Assembly: GCF_012939955.1 (NCBI RefSeq)
Contig: NZ_SPMY01000032.1
Span: 1 to 54,278 of the forward strand
From: Candidatus Accumulibacter phosphatis
GTDB lineage: Bacteria; Pseudomonadota; Gammaproteobacteria; Burkholderiales; Rhodocyclaceae
Length of the DNA: 54,278 bases
Direction of reading: 5' to 3'
Below are positions 18,901-26,321 of the stretch, piece after piece. A model generated the notes under the pieces. That model saw nothing but the letters and a program-made list of their open reading frames with translations. It was not told the origin of the DNA and did no database searches. A program made the position numbers and the translations under genes. How positions within the stretch are numbered: position 1 is the stretch's first letter; the number at the start of each line of letters is the position of its first letter.

Positions 18901-21900
18901 CTTGCACCGGGGAGGCTCGGGTCGACGGTTTGCAGCAGGCGTTGTACGGTGAGCCTGTGTAGGCCGAGGGCAAGCTGCGCCGGGAGCTCGACTTCGACGG
19001 TCATGCTGCTTGCTCCGGGGGCGACCGCCGCGAGTTCGATCAGCTGCTGCCATAGACGCATGCCTTCGCGCCTGGCTTGACTGTCGGTATCCCAGGCGCT
19101 GGAACTCGCTTTGCCCTGCGCATCGATGCTCAGCTGCTCCGGCGAGACCCACAGGCGCAAGGCCGTTTCCTGTGCCGCCATTCCGGGCACGGCTGCCGCC
19201 TGGAGATTCTCCAGGGTCAGCTGCAGCTTCCCGGAAGCGAGCATTTTGACGTCGCTGATGCGCGGCGAGGGGGTGGCATCAAGGGTGCCCGATCCGCTCG
19301 CGCCGGGTGTGGCGATGGTCAGCGTGAGTTCGCCGTTGGCGAGGCTTTTCTGAAGCGGGACGACCTGGTAAACGCCGCCATAATCGAGCTTGATGGCGTA
19401 GATTTCCGACATGCCGGCGAAGAGGCCGATCAGGTTCGTTGCTCCTCCGGCGCCCGACAAGCCGCCACTGGCCAGGTCGCCGGCCATCGAAATCGCCAGC
19501 GAATTGGTGGTCAGGGCAAAGACGTTGAGGCCGTTGCCGCGCACTGTGACCGCACCGGTTTGATGGTCGCTGCGGGTCTTCACCAGGATGAGATCGCCGG
19601 AACCGCTGACGCCGCTGTACGGCGGGCTTGCGGTGCGGGCGACGAGATGGCCTTGCGCGTCAGTGCCGACGAAGCCGTTGTCAAGCAGCCACCATTTGTC
19701 CTGCATGGCGCCAGTGAGGTCGGGGGCGGTGCCGCGGCGCAGAAACAGGACTTCGTCACCGACTTCGACGCCGGCCTCGTCTTGCAGCGTGATCGCCAGT
19801 TGCACCGGCACGCGGGTTGCCTGCTCGCCGAGTTCGAGACGGAAGGCCGCGAGGGTCTGCAGGATTTCCGCTTCGGGTGCGGCCATTCCCGTTTCGGCGA
19901 GTAGATTGGCGACGCCGATGCGTCGTATCGAGACCACCGCATCGTCCCGCAATGCCCCCGCGCCGATCATCACCGTTTCGCCAGTCGCCGCCTGCACGAC
20001 CCCGCCCTGCTCGGCGGCGATGGTGATGCCGGCCGGGGTGGCGGTGCTCGGGTCGTCGTCGGTCAGTGCGGCGGCTTGCACGCGCAGGCGGATGTCGCTC
20101 TGGCCGATGACCTGTTCGCTGACGCCCCCGTAGGGATCGACGACGCTGGCCAGGTGGACGATCGAAATGTTGACCTCGCCAGCCTGCAGGGCAGTGATCA
20201 GGCCGTCTTCGCTGAGCGTGGCGATACTGGCGTCGGAGACGAGGTAGCGGGTGCCGCTGTACACCGGCGGGGTCGCCGGGATGAGGATTTCGAAGCTCTC
20301 TCCGCTGTCCGGGTCGACGTAGTTCTCCAGGGTTTCCGGTGTGCCGGCGAAGATGGTCTGGCTAGGTGTGTGGATGTCAATCGACTGATCGCCGTTCGGG
20401 TCGAGCAGGCGAACTTTCAACTGCCGTGTGTCGCCCGGCATGAGGGTGAGCGTGCCGGGATAGACGTCGGGCTCGATGGGCGGGCTTTCTTCGCCGGCAT
20501 CAGCACTTTGGCTCTGGCTTTCGCTTGCGTCGTCGCCGCTGTCGGGGTCGAAGGGCAGCGGCGCGGCGCGCACATTGAGCGCCGCGGCGGTCTGGATCAG
20601 GCGCCCATCGCTGTCCACGCGCTGCAGCATGAGCAGCGTCGGGCCGACGCCGGTGGCGTGGACCAGGTCGTGGGCATCGTCGACCAGCACGGGGCTGGGC
20701 AGGCTGCCGCCCAGGCCGGCGAGGTCGGCGGCGCTGAGGGTGAGATAGGTGGGGTCGGTGATGGCAACGGACTGTTCGTCCGCGAAATCGGCGCTCGCCT
20801 GGAGGCGGGCGAACTGGCCACTGACCAGCGCCGGCAATGGCGCGAGATGGATTTGCAGCAATCTTGCGCCGCTGACGTCGATGGTCAGCTCGATGGGTGC
20901 GCCGGCGGCAAAGCCGTCGTCGGCCTGCAGGGTCAGCGTCGCTGCGCCGCTGTAGCCGGCTTCCGGGGTGAAGCTGACTTCCTCGCCGTTGGCTTCGAGT
21001 CTGGCGCTGCCATGGGTGCTGGCGAGAATGCGCCAGAAGAGTGTGTCGCCTTCGAGGTCTTCGGCGATATTGCTCAGGGCGCTGCGCGTGGCCAGGCCGG
21101 TGTGCGTCCTGAGTGCCGCGGAAGCGGCTGCGCTCGCCGCCGGCGCCTGCTTGGCCCTGAAGCCGGTATTGGCGTAGAGGAGCTGGCGATCGGTGCTGCC
21201 GATCTGGCCGTCGCCGTCGATATCGGCCAGTGGGTCTTCGCTTGTGGCGGCTTGTTCCCAGGCCTGGCTGTCCGTAGCGTCGACCTGGCCGTCGCGGTTG
21301 AGGTCACCGGCGACGCTGATGCGCAGTTGTGCGGCGCCGCTGCCGGTGAGGCGAATGAGCTTGGTGCCGGCTTCGCTGACGCGCAAGAGGCGGGTGACTT
21401 TTCCGTCCACGGTGGTACTGGCGATGATCTGGGCGCCGCCGACTTCGAACTGGCCGTCGGCGGGAAGCCGCGTTTCCAGCGCCAGGATCACGGCGCCCGC
21501 GGCGCCCGGGCTGTGGATCGTCGAGGCGATTTCACTTTCGCGCACACTGAAGGCGAGCTGGGCCGCCTGATCGGCATCGAGCTCGCCGCTCCAGGTGCTG
21601 GCCTTGCCGCTGGCCCAGTTCACTACCGCACCAAGATTCGCGGTGATGGGGTCGGTTAGCACCTGCCCCGCAGCATCGTAGGCAATCGCCGTGCCGAAAT
21701 CGCTATCCTCGAGATGGCGGACGAGGATCAAGCGACCGCCGCTGTCGTAGCGGTAGGCAATGGCGGTTTGGCCACCCCTGCCGTCAGGAGCGGTGATGCG
21801 CACGATGCGGCCGGCCTTGTCGCGCTGGAAGTCCACCCGTTGCGTGAAGCCCTCGGCGCCACTCGCGCTGAAGTCATCGCTGACCGCCACGATGCCGGCG

Positions 21901-24900
21901 TCCGAAAGCAGCCAGGATTGGCCGTCAGTGAAGCTGATGCTGTGGATCGTCCCTTGTGCGTCGAGGGTGTAGCGCGTGCCGTCCGGCGCCGTCAGGGTAT
22001 AGGCGCCGGGCACCCATGGCAGGCCGCTATCACGCTCGTAGAGTCGCTCGCCCTGGCGCTGGAGATTGTCGGCGCCGCTGCGCTCGCCGTCGGCGTGCGC
22101 CTGCAGCGTCCAGCCCCGGTCGCTGCTGAAGGACGGCTGCCAGACTTGCGCTGCGCCGGCTTCGCTACCCAGGCGCTCGCTTTGTGCGCCGAGGATGAAG
22201 GATAGCTGCGTCAGGCCGGCGTCGGCGTCGGCGAGATCGGTCGGGACCGTCAGCCAGACGCGCGCGCCCAGCGACCACGGCGCAATGGCCCCATTGGCCA
22301 GCGTTGTTGTCTGGTCGCTGCGGAGCTGGCTGGCGAGCAGCGCCAGCGTCCAGTTGCCGAAGTCGCTGCGCTGGTCTGCCGGCGTGTCGCCGTTCGCTTC
22401 GCGCCAGTGGCGAACGAGTGCCAGGGTGTGGCCGGCCAGGGTCAGCGTGGCGTCGGCCTGGCTATGACTGGCGAAAGTCTTGGCGGTGCTGTCGATGATC
22501 AGGGTGGCGGCGATTTCGCTGCTGCGGCCAGCGAGGTCCCAGGCACTCAGGCGCAGCTGATAGAGGCCGTTGTCGAAGCGTCGCGGATCGAGCGTCGCCA
22601 GCGCCAGGGTCTGTGCGACGCTGCTCGCGGGCGTTTCGGCCTCGGCCAGCGTTTGCCAGCGATTGCTGCCGACCGCGGCGAGTTGCAGCCGCCAGCCCAT
22701 GAGCTGTGTTTCGGCGAACTGTGCGGTCAGGGCGGTGCTTGCCGGCACTTCGTGCGGCTGGGCATTGGCGCTGGCGCCGGTGAGTGCGCCGCTCCACGCG
22801 AGTTGCGGCGCGGCGGTATCGGCCGGGTCTTTGACGCGCAGGGTCTGCGTGTGGGTGGCGCTGAAGCCGTCGCGGTCGGTGGCCACGACGCGCATTTCGA
22901 TCAGTCCGGGCTGGCTGGGGCTGAGCCTGATGCGTCCGGCACTATCCAGGGCAACGTCGTGCCAGATTTCGGGGCCGCTTTCGGGACCGCTTTCGGGACC
23001 GCTTTCGGAGCCCATTAGCGGGCCGATTGCCGCGCCGCGTACGGCTACCGCGAGTTCTGCGATGCCGCTCCAGGCGTCGGCGCGCACGCTTGCCAGGATT
23101 GTCTGCCCGGGCAGTGCGGGCGTGCTCGGCGTTGTCGAGACGAGGATCGTGGGCGCGTTGGCAGCCGCTTCGGCGACGACGCGCAGCGTGAATACCGTTG
23201 ACGCCGTCCCGTTGCGCGCCTGGCCGTCCTTGACCGTGGCGCTGACCGTGAAGTCACCGATCTGTCCGGCGCCGGGTGTCCAGACGAGGTGCCGGCTGTC
23301 GGCGTCGTAGCGCGCACCTTCCGGAAGGCCGCTGAAACTGATCGCCAGCGCTGCAGTCTGGGTGCTGCCGTCGGCGTCGCCGAGCGCGATACCCTTGCTC
23401 GCGCCGCCGCCGCCACTGAATACGACGGGGAGGCTCAACGTATCGCCGATCACCACGGCGTGATTGCTGGCGCTGATCTGCGGTCGCCGATTGACGTCGA
23501 AAACGCGTATCTGGACGCTCTGCGTGGTTGTCGAGTTGTCGGCCCCGCGGCCGTCGTTGGCGCGGAAGGTCAGGGTGTGCGAGCGGCTGTCGCCGCTACT
23601 GTTGTCGACGACATCCTCCGGCGTCCATTCGAAGCGGCCATTGCCGGCGTTGAACGAGACGCCGGCCGGCGTTTCCTGGTCATACACCAGGCTCAGTTGC
23701 ACGGCGTCGCGATCGGGGTCGGCGGCGACGACGGTGAAAGCCAGCGTCTCGCCTTCGTTGATCAGTTGCAGTGGCATTGGCGGGATGCGTGGTGCCTGGT
23801 TGGCGTTGGCGACGATGATCTCAAAGTCGCGGCTGAACGTGGCCATGCCGTCGCTGGCGGTGACGCTGAAGCGCCAATGTCCGGCCTGCATCGCGGTGGG
23901 TTCGGGGTCGCTAGCATCTTGTGCAGCGAAGAGATCGGGCGTCCAGTCGAAGGCTGCGCGATTGCCGTCGGCGCTGAAGCGCATGCCGCGCGGCAGGCCG
24001 GCGACGCGCCAGTGCAGCGCATCGGCGTCGCTGTCCTGCGCGAAAACTTCGAGAGCCAGTGGCTGCCCTTCACGAGCGTCGATTCGCAGCGCGGTGGATT
24101 CGCCGGCTGCGCTGCTGTCGTCAACGAGCGGCTGCCCGTTGGCCAGGACGGCGAGCAACTCGGGCGCCGCGTTTTCCGAGCGCACGATGATGCGCAGGGT
24201 ATGCCGGCTGACGTTGGGCAGCGGGTGTTCCGGGTAGCTGAAGCTGCCGTCCTGCGGCGGCAGGCCGCTGTCGGTGAGGATCAACTCGACATCGCGGCTG
24301 CCCAGGTCGTCGGCAGTCGGCGTCCAGCGCAGCGTTGCCTGCCCGTACTGGCTGGCCGGAATCAGCTCGGCGCCGAGGGGCAGGCCCGTGCTCGTCCAGC
24401 TCAGCGGGTCCTGATCGAGATCGCTGGCGATGATGGCCACCGACAGCGGCTGGCCGACTAGCGCGACCACCTGGCGCGGCGCGGCGATCAGCGGTGCTTC
24501 GCTGACGCTGCGCACGCTGAGGACGAAGGAGCGCGCTGCGCTGAGCCGCTGCGTGGCGGCGCCATCACCGTCGTCGCTGGCGGTGATGGTGAGCGTGTAG
24601 TCGCCGCGGTCGCCGGCGCCAGGGGCGAAGCGGATGGAGCCGCGCAGTGGCGCACTGGATGGGTCAGCTTCCGGGCCAGTGGCGGCCGGGGGCAACTGCG
24701 TATAGGTCGCGAAGCGCGGCAAGCCGCTGATCTCGATGGCGATTGGATTGCCGTCGACGTCGCCGACGCTGAAGGGGATCTCGAGCACGCCGCCAGCGTC
24801 GACGAAGGCATTGCCGAGGTCACCGATCTGCGGCGCGCGGTTGGCGTTGCTGACGACGATCGGCAGCGTCATCTGGCTGAGCGCCGGAGTTCCGGTGCCG

Positions 24901-26321
24901 TCGCCGTCGTCGGTCGCCGTGACGACGACGCTGTAGCTGCCGGCCTGCGTGTAAGCCGGTGTCCACAGGATTTCCATAGTTTCGGCATCGAAGCTGGCAC
25001 CGGCCGGCAGGCCGCTGAGCTGGTAGCTGAGCGTCGGTGCACTGCTTTCCGGGCCGCTCGCTTCGCCGCCGGGGTGCCTGCGGATGCGCGGCTCGAAGGC
25101 CGGGTTGTCGGGGTCGAAGGCGAAAACGCTGATGCGTAGCGGCTGGCCTTCGAGGACTCGCCAGGTTTCCGGTGCGGCGAAGAGGGGTGCGCCGTTGGCG
25201 TTGGCGACGTCCAGGACGAGCTCGCGGCCGAGCACGCTGTGCTTCGTTTCTCCGGCGAGAGTCGTCCAGGTGGCGACGATACTGAGCGGGACGCGATAAG
25301 TACCCTGCTGGTCGAAACCCGGGGTCCACGCGAACCAGCCGCTCTGGGCGTCGAGCGTCGCACCGCCCGGCAGCCAACGCGCGCCGTACTCGAGGCTGAG
25401 TGTCGTGCCGTCGGCCTGGGCGCGGCCGGCGATCATCCCGGGTACGCTGGCGGCCAGTTGCAGCGCCCAGGCCTCGCCCTCGCGCAGCGATTGCGTGGCA
25501 ACGGCGGCCAGCACGGGTGGCGCGTAGGCCTGTTCGACGGTGATCGTGAACGCGCTGCTGGACGTCCGCTTGCCGTCGCTGGCGATGACCGTGACGGCCT
25601 CCCAGACACCGGCCTGATCGTAGTCTGGCGTCCAGCGGAGGACAGCACTGGCGGCGTCGAATACGGCGCCGTAGGGCAGATTGCGTATCGCCAGGGTCAG
25701 GCGGTCGCCGTCGGCGTCGGTGGCGAGCAAGGGCAGCGACAGCGTTTCACCTTCGCCGATGCTGAGGTCGTAAGTGCCCTCGATCACCGGTGCACGGTTG
25801 CCGCCAATGACCGGCAGCGAGAACTCGCGCAGCGCGACGCCGCCGCGGCTGTCCTCGACGCGCACCACGATTTTGCTGCTGGCGTCGGCGCTGGCGGCTG
25901 GCGTCCAGGCCAGGGTGGCGGTCGCCTGCGCAGCTTGCTCGGAGGAGGTGGTCTCGGCCGCTGTTGTCAGCGTGACGCCGGGCGGCGCTTCTACGAGCTG
26001 CCACCAGAAGCGCGTGCCGTCGGTGTCGCTCGCTTCAAGCCTTACGCTCCATTCCTCGCCGACCCTTGCCGGCGGTAATTGCTCGCTGTCGAGCCAGTCG
26101 GCGACCGCCAGGCCTGGCGGTAGATTGTCCTGCGGGAAAGCGTAGACGCCGTGCCCAAGATTCGTTTTGAGCAGCTCGACCAGGCCGGCGCGCGGCGCAA
26201 GTTCGCTACCTGGCGTGACGCGCACGGTCTGGCCGGCGATCGTCGCGCCGACGGCGAGGCGGCCGCCAAGCGTCTGCAGCGCGGCGCTGAGGTCGATGGT
26301 CCACAGCGCGGAGCGTTGCAA
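15165..26321 (-). CDS. Giant surface protein, C-terminal third: Ig-like array, dockerin, propeller-like segments, GH19 lytic end
   Basis: Continuous frame of about 3718 residues that continues the giant protein begun at 50464; the apparent TTG start at 26321 is only where this frame opens. Domains in order: about nine putative Ig (He_PIG-like) repeats with NRAPxI starts (26150-23150); a linker with GPESGPESGPE; a YD/RHS-like segment (YTLDAQGTIHS, YRYDSGGRLILVRH) at about 22480-21640; and a dockerin (DLNRDGQVDATD, DIDGDGQIGSTD) at 21312-21158. After these come a ZU5-like segment (about 20000-19600) and a propeller-like segment (about 18830-17650). Near 16850 is a peptidoglycan-binding-like helix pair (VEQRLKYLGFG). 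The end is a GH19 chitinase/endolysin-like domain with FLANVYEETG, where the second Glu aligns with the catalytic Glu, and FRGRGLLHLTGRSNY. I infer an extracellular fibre with a peptidoglycan- or chitin-cutting tip. The stop at 15165 looks natural. Confidence 0.82.
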   Translation of the reverse strand: MQRSALWTIDLSAALQTLGGRLAVGATIAGQTVRVTPGSELAPRAGLVELLKTNLGHGVYAFPQDNLPPGLAVADWLDSEQLPPARVGEEWSVRLEASDTDGTRFWWQLVEAPPGVTLTTAAETTSSEQAAQATATLAWTPAASADASSKIVVRVEDSRGGVALREFSLPVIGGNRAPVIEGTYDLSIGEGETLSLPLLATDADGDRLTLAIRNLPYGAVFDAASAVLRWTPDYDQAGVWEAVTVIASDGKRTSSSAFTITVEQAYAPPVLAAVATQSLREGEAWALQLAASVPGMIAGRAQADGTTLSLEYGARWLPGGATLDAQSGWFAWTPGFDQQGTYRVPLSIVATWTTLAGETKHSVLGRELVLDVANANGAPLFAAPETWRVLEGQPLRISVFAFDPDNPAFEPRIRRHPGGEASGPESSAPTLSYQLSGLPAGASFDAETMEILWTPAYTQAGSYSVVVTATDDGDGTGTPALSQMTLPIVVSNANRAPQIGDLGNAFVDAGGVLEIPFSVGDVDGNPIAIEISGLPRFATYTQLPPAATGPEADPSSAPLRGSIRFAPGAGDRGDYTLTITASDDGDGAATQRLSAARSFVLSVRSVSEAPLIAAPRQVVALVGQPLSVAIIASDLDQDPLSWTSTGLPLGAELIPASQYGQATLRWTPTADDLGSRDVELILTDSGLPPQDGSFSYPEHPLPNVSRHTLRIIVRSENAAPELLAVLANGQPLVDDSSAAGESTALRIDAREGQPLALEVFAQDSDADALHWRVAGLPRGMRFSADGNRAAFDWTPDLFAAQDASDPEPTAMQAGHWRFSVTASDGMATFSRDFEIIVANANQAPRIPPMPLQLINEGETLAFTVVAADPDRDAVQLSLVYDQETPAGVSFNAGNGRFEWTPEDVVDNSSGDSRSHTLTFRANDGRGADNSTTTQSVQIRVFDVNRRPQISASNHAVVIGDTLSLPVVFSGGGGASKGIALGDADGSTQTAALAISFSGLPEGARYDADSRHLVWTPGAGQIGDFTVSATVKDGQARNGTASTVFTLRVVAEAAANAPTILVSTTPSTPALPGQTILASVRADAWSGIAELAVAVRGAAIGPLMGSESGPESGPESGPEIWHDVALDSAGRIRLSPSQPGLIEMRVVATDRDGFSATHTQTLRVKDPADTAAPQLAWSGALTGASANAQPHEVPASTALTAQFAETQLMGWRLQLAAVGSNRWQTLAEAETPASSVAQTLALATLDPRRFDNGLYQLRLSAWDLAGRSSEIAATLIIDSTAKTFASHSQADATLTLAGHTLALVRHWREANGDTPADQRSDFGNWTLALLASQLRSDQTTTLANGAIAPWSLGARVWLTVPTDLADADAGLTQLSFILGAQSERLGSEAGAAQVWQPSFSSDRGWTLQAHADGERSGADNLQRQGERLYERDSGLPWVPGAYTLTAPDGTRYTLDAQGTIHSISFTDGQSWLLSDAGIVAVSDDFSASGAEGFTQRVDFQRDKAGRIVRITAPDGRGGQTAIAYRYDSGGRLILVRHLEDSDFGTAIAYDAAGQVLTDPITANLGAVVNWASGKASTWSGELDADQAAQLAFSVRESEIASTIHSPGAAGAVILALETRLPADGQFEVGGAQIIASTTVDGKVTRLLRVSEAGTKLIRLTGSGAAQLRISVAGDLNRDGQVDATDSQAWEQAATSEDPLADIDGDGQIGSTDRQLLYANTGFRAKQAPAASAAASAALRTHTGLATRSALSNIAEDLEGDTLFWRILASTHGSARLEANGEEVSFTPEAGYSGAATLTLQADDGFAAGAPIELTIDVSGARLLQIHLAPLPALVSGQFARLQASADFADEQSVAITDPTYLTLSAADLAGLGGSLPSPVLVDDAHDLVHATGVGPTLLMLQRVDSDGRLIQTAAALNVRAAPLPFDPDSGDDASESQSQSADAGEESPPIEPDVYPGTLTLMPGDTRQLKVRLLDPNGDQSIDIHTPSQTIFAGTPETLENYVDPDSGESFEILIPATPPVYSGTRYLVSDASIATLSEDGLITALQAGEVNISIVHLASVVDPYGGVSEQVIGQSDIRLRVQAAALTDDDPSTATPAGITIAAEQGGVVQAATGETVMIGAGALRDDAVVSIRRIGVANLLAETGMAAPEAEILQTLAAFRLELGEQATRVPVQLAITLQDEAGVEVGDEVLFLRRGTAPDLTGAMQDKWWLLDNGFVGTDAQGHLVARTASPPYSGVSGSGDLILVKTRSDHQTGAVTVRGNGLNVFALTTNSLAISMAGDLASGGLSGAGGATNLIGLFAGMSEIYAIKLDYGGVYQVVPLQKSLANGELTLTIATPGASGSGTLDATPSPRISDVKMLASGKLQLTLENLQAAAVPGMAAQETALRLWVSPEQLSIDAQGKASSSAWDTDSQARREGMRLWQQLIELAAVAPGASSMTVEVELPAQLALGLHRLTVQRLLQTVDPSLPGASRWLANGEPGSVTLEGQTDFSVVTLANKIEIFRDGQIVNEIPYLDASGKPIVGGGSKTDQIAFSLDNRLLFVAGAHGNIHVIDTATMTAATTFSVGTANVSSLAVSGQWLYVAEGGAYEPTGSYRLLRVNIDESAADFLAIQQIELPATVSGQNAPYGYIDMALTHGAHSYLAVTASQQSVGVAIARSQPDSGNVFILDLDQLLASRGRLTATHAAAFLQVDFPTREGKGPQYISSAGIKDNTLRLLLSDAFDLNAGLATVTVQLSDLGRLQGTPVFKQIAMSGALPGMSRLDGNYQLNIQRAQSPAVIVTRNGAEYALVADYFFDFVDPLYALDDPQNALTQKGGKIGIVKNPFSATPEYLGATSPIIDANFSRLQLIDAGKTLWADIRYWPTIGEPPPPSGLLVWDLESLIAAAERNSLTRQATPRPLPIDRERVDGVTTQVVTPSKLDLADSPQLTSGWVYGMATSQLLKPDTVEFSAPVDGGQFLKTTIEPDKDGKVPAINYGDIARIDLFKLIRDQYPSTLADLKDSDLNINWDNIEIGGAATLVKDSKGFLLTAEREAGYTAAEAATREAYQGLQTINTDGGKKALKENGIIFLAPSIDVDRLRQGKALLAGDVTITIKGYDKDNPEKRLLLKLRVVDYTRAAETVFFGDRPLNNPGYHPFAGVAGLSAEKGAKNDLLDVWRVEQRLKYLGFGLSAVENTGEITVNGAIDNAEHIVLRQFTQIVEGKTDYISTVTETIKVKGKNKTTTKPLPPITLSNDDAAWLNAYNAPHWLNFFPSGKHQLIGWEDQTDQTQPTKAMGTSWIYDLMLSAQNAATAQGRPYALWFNGTSSLGTMLNLGINVQYVSLPNQTAIDGNEWLFGLRADNGGITDALNTGTWNYTNALALSDLLQNPNRRHGVTNPQDPLINDQGTNNQTAALRDFLAVYASVRTDAINGNGSLDEQVQQIHSGKTADEQLIIQRALFGDGTSAGGLINSDNLLLGGLGTHGGGIGAKLTPESLAAIMDSNAERMAQWVAPINEALKTFEINTPKRIAAFLANVYEETGRLQWMYESGWLSEAATAADLDRQYSNRNGNIPNTHDGSNFRGRGLLHLTGRSNYTLATQGGTVAALQLTRGPDRSYRPYVQRQVPSLNTVVGSTYDLIADYALISSDLQLAADVGAWYWRYGSAWNDLNQRIDNTDQNDLQNFREVHSGINGNPTQPARDARQEILNRINSFMYDENSFGNIKNRPERIGDYCQ
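21158..21312 (-). other. Dockerin-like calcium-binding pair in the giant protein
   Basis: Two EF-hand-like loops, DLNRDGQVDATDSQAW and DIDGDGQIGSTDRQLL, lie 22 residues apart within the giant protein and fit the type I dockerin pattern. Dockerins bind cohesin domains, and a cohesin-like domain is encoded in the neighbouring metalloprotease. Pairing between the two proteins is a hypothesis. Confidence 0.75.
22970..23010 (-). repeat. 12-bp tandem repeat encoding Gly-Pro-Glu-Ser
   Basis: Units close to CCGCTTTCGGGA repeat about three to four times on the plus strand. They encode GPES repeats on the minus strand inside the giant gene. The period is a multiple of three, so copy-number change by slippage would not break the frame. 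Confidence 0.7.
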
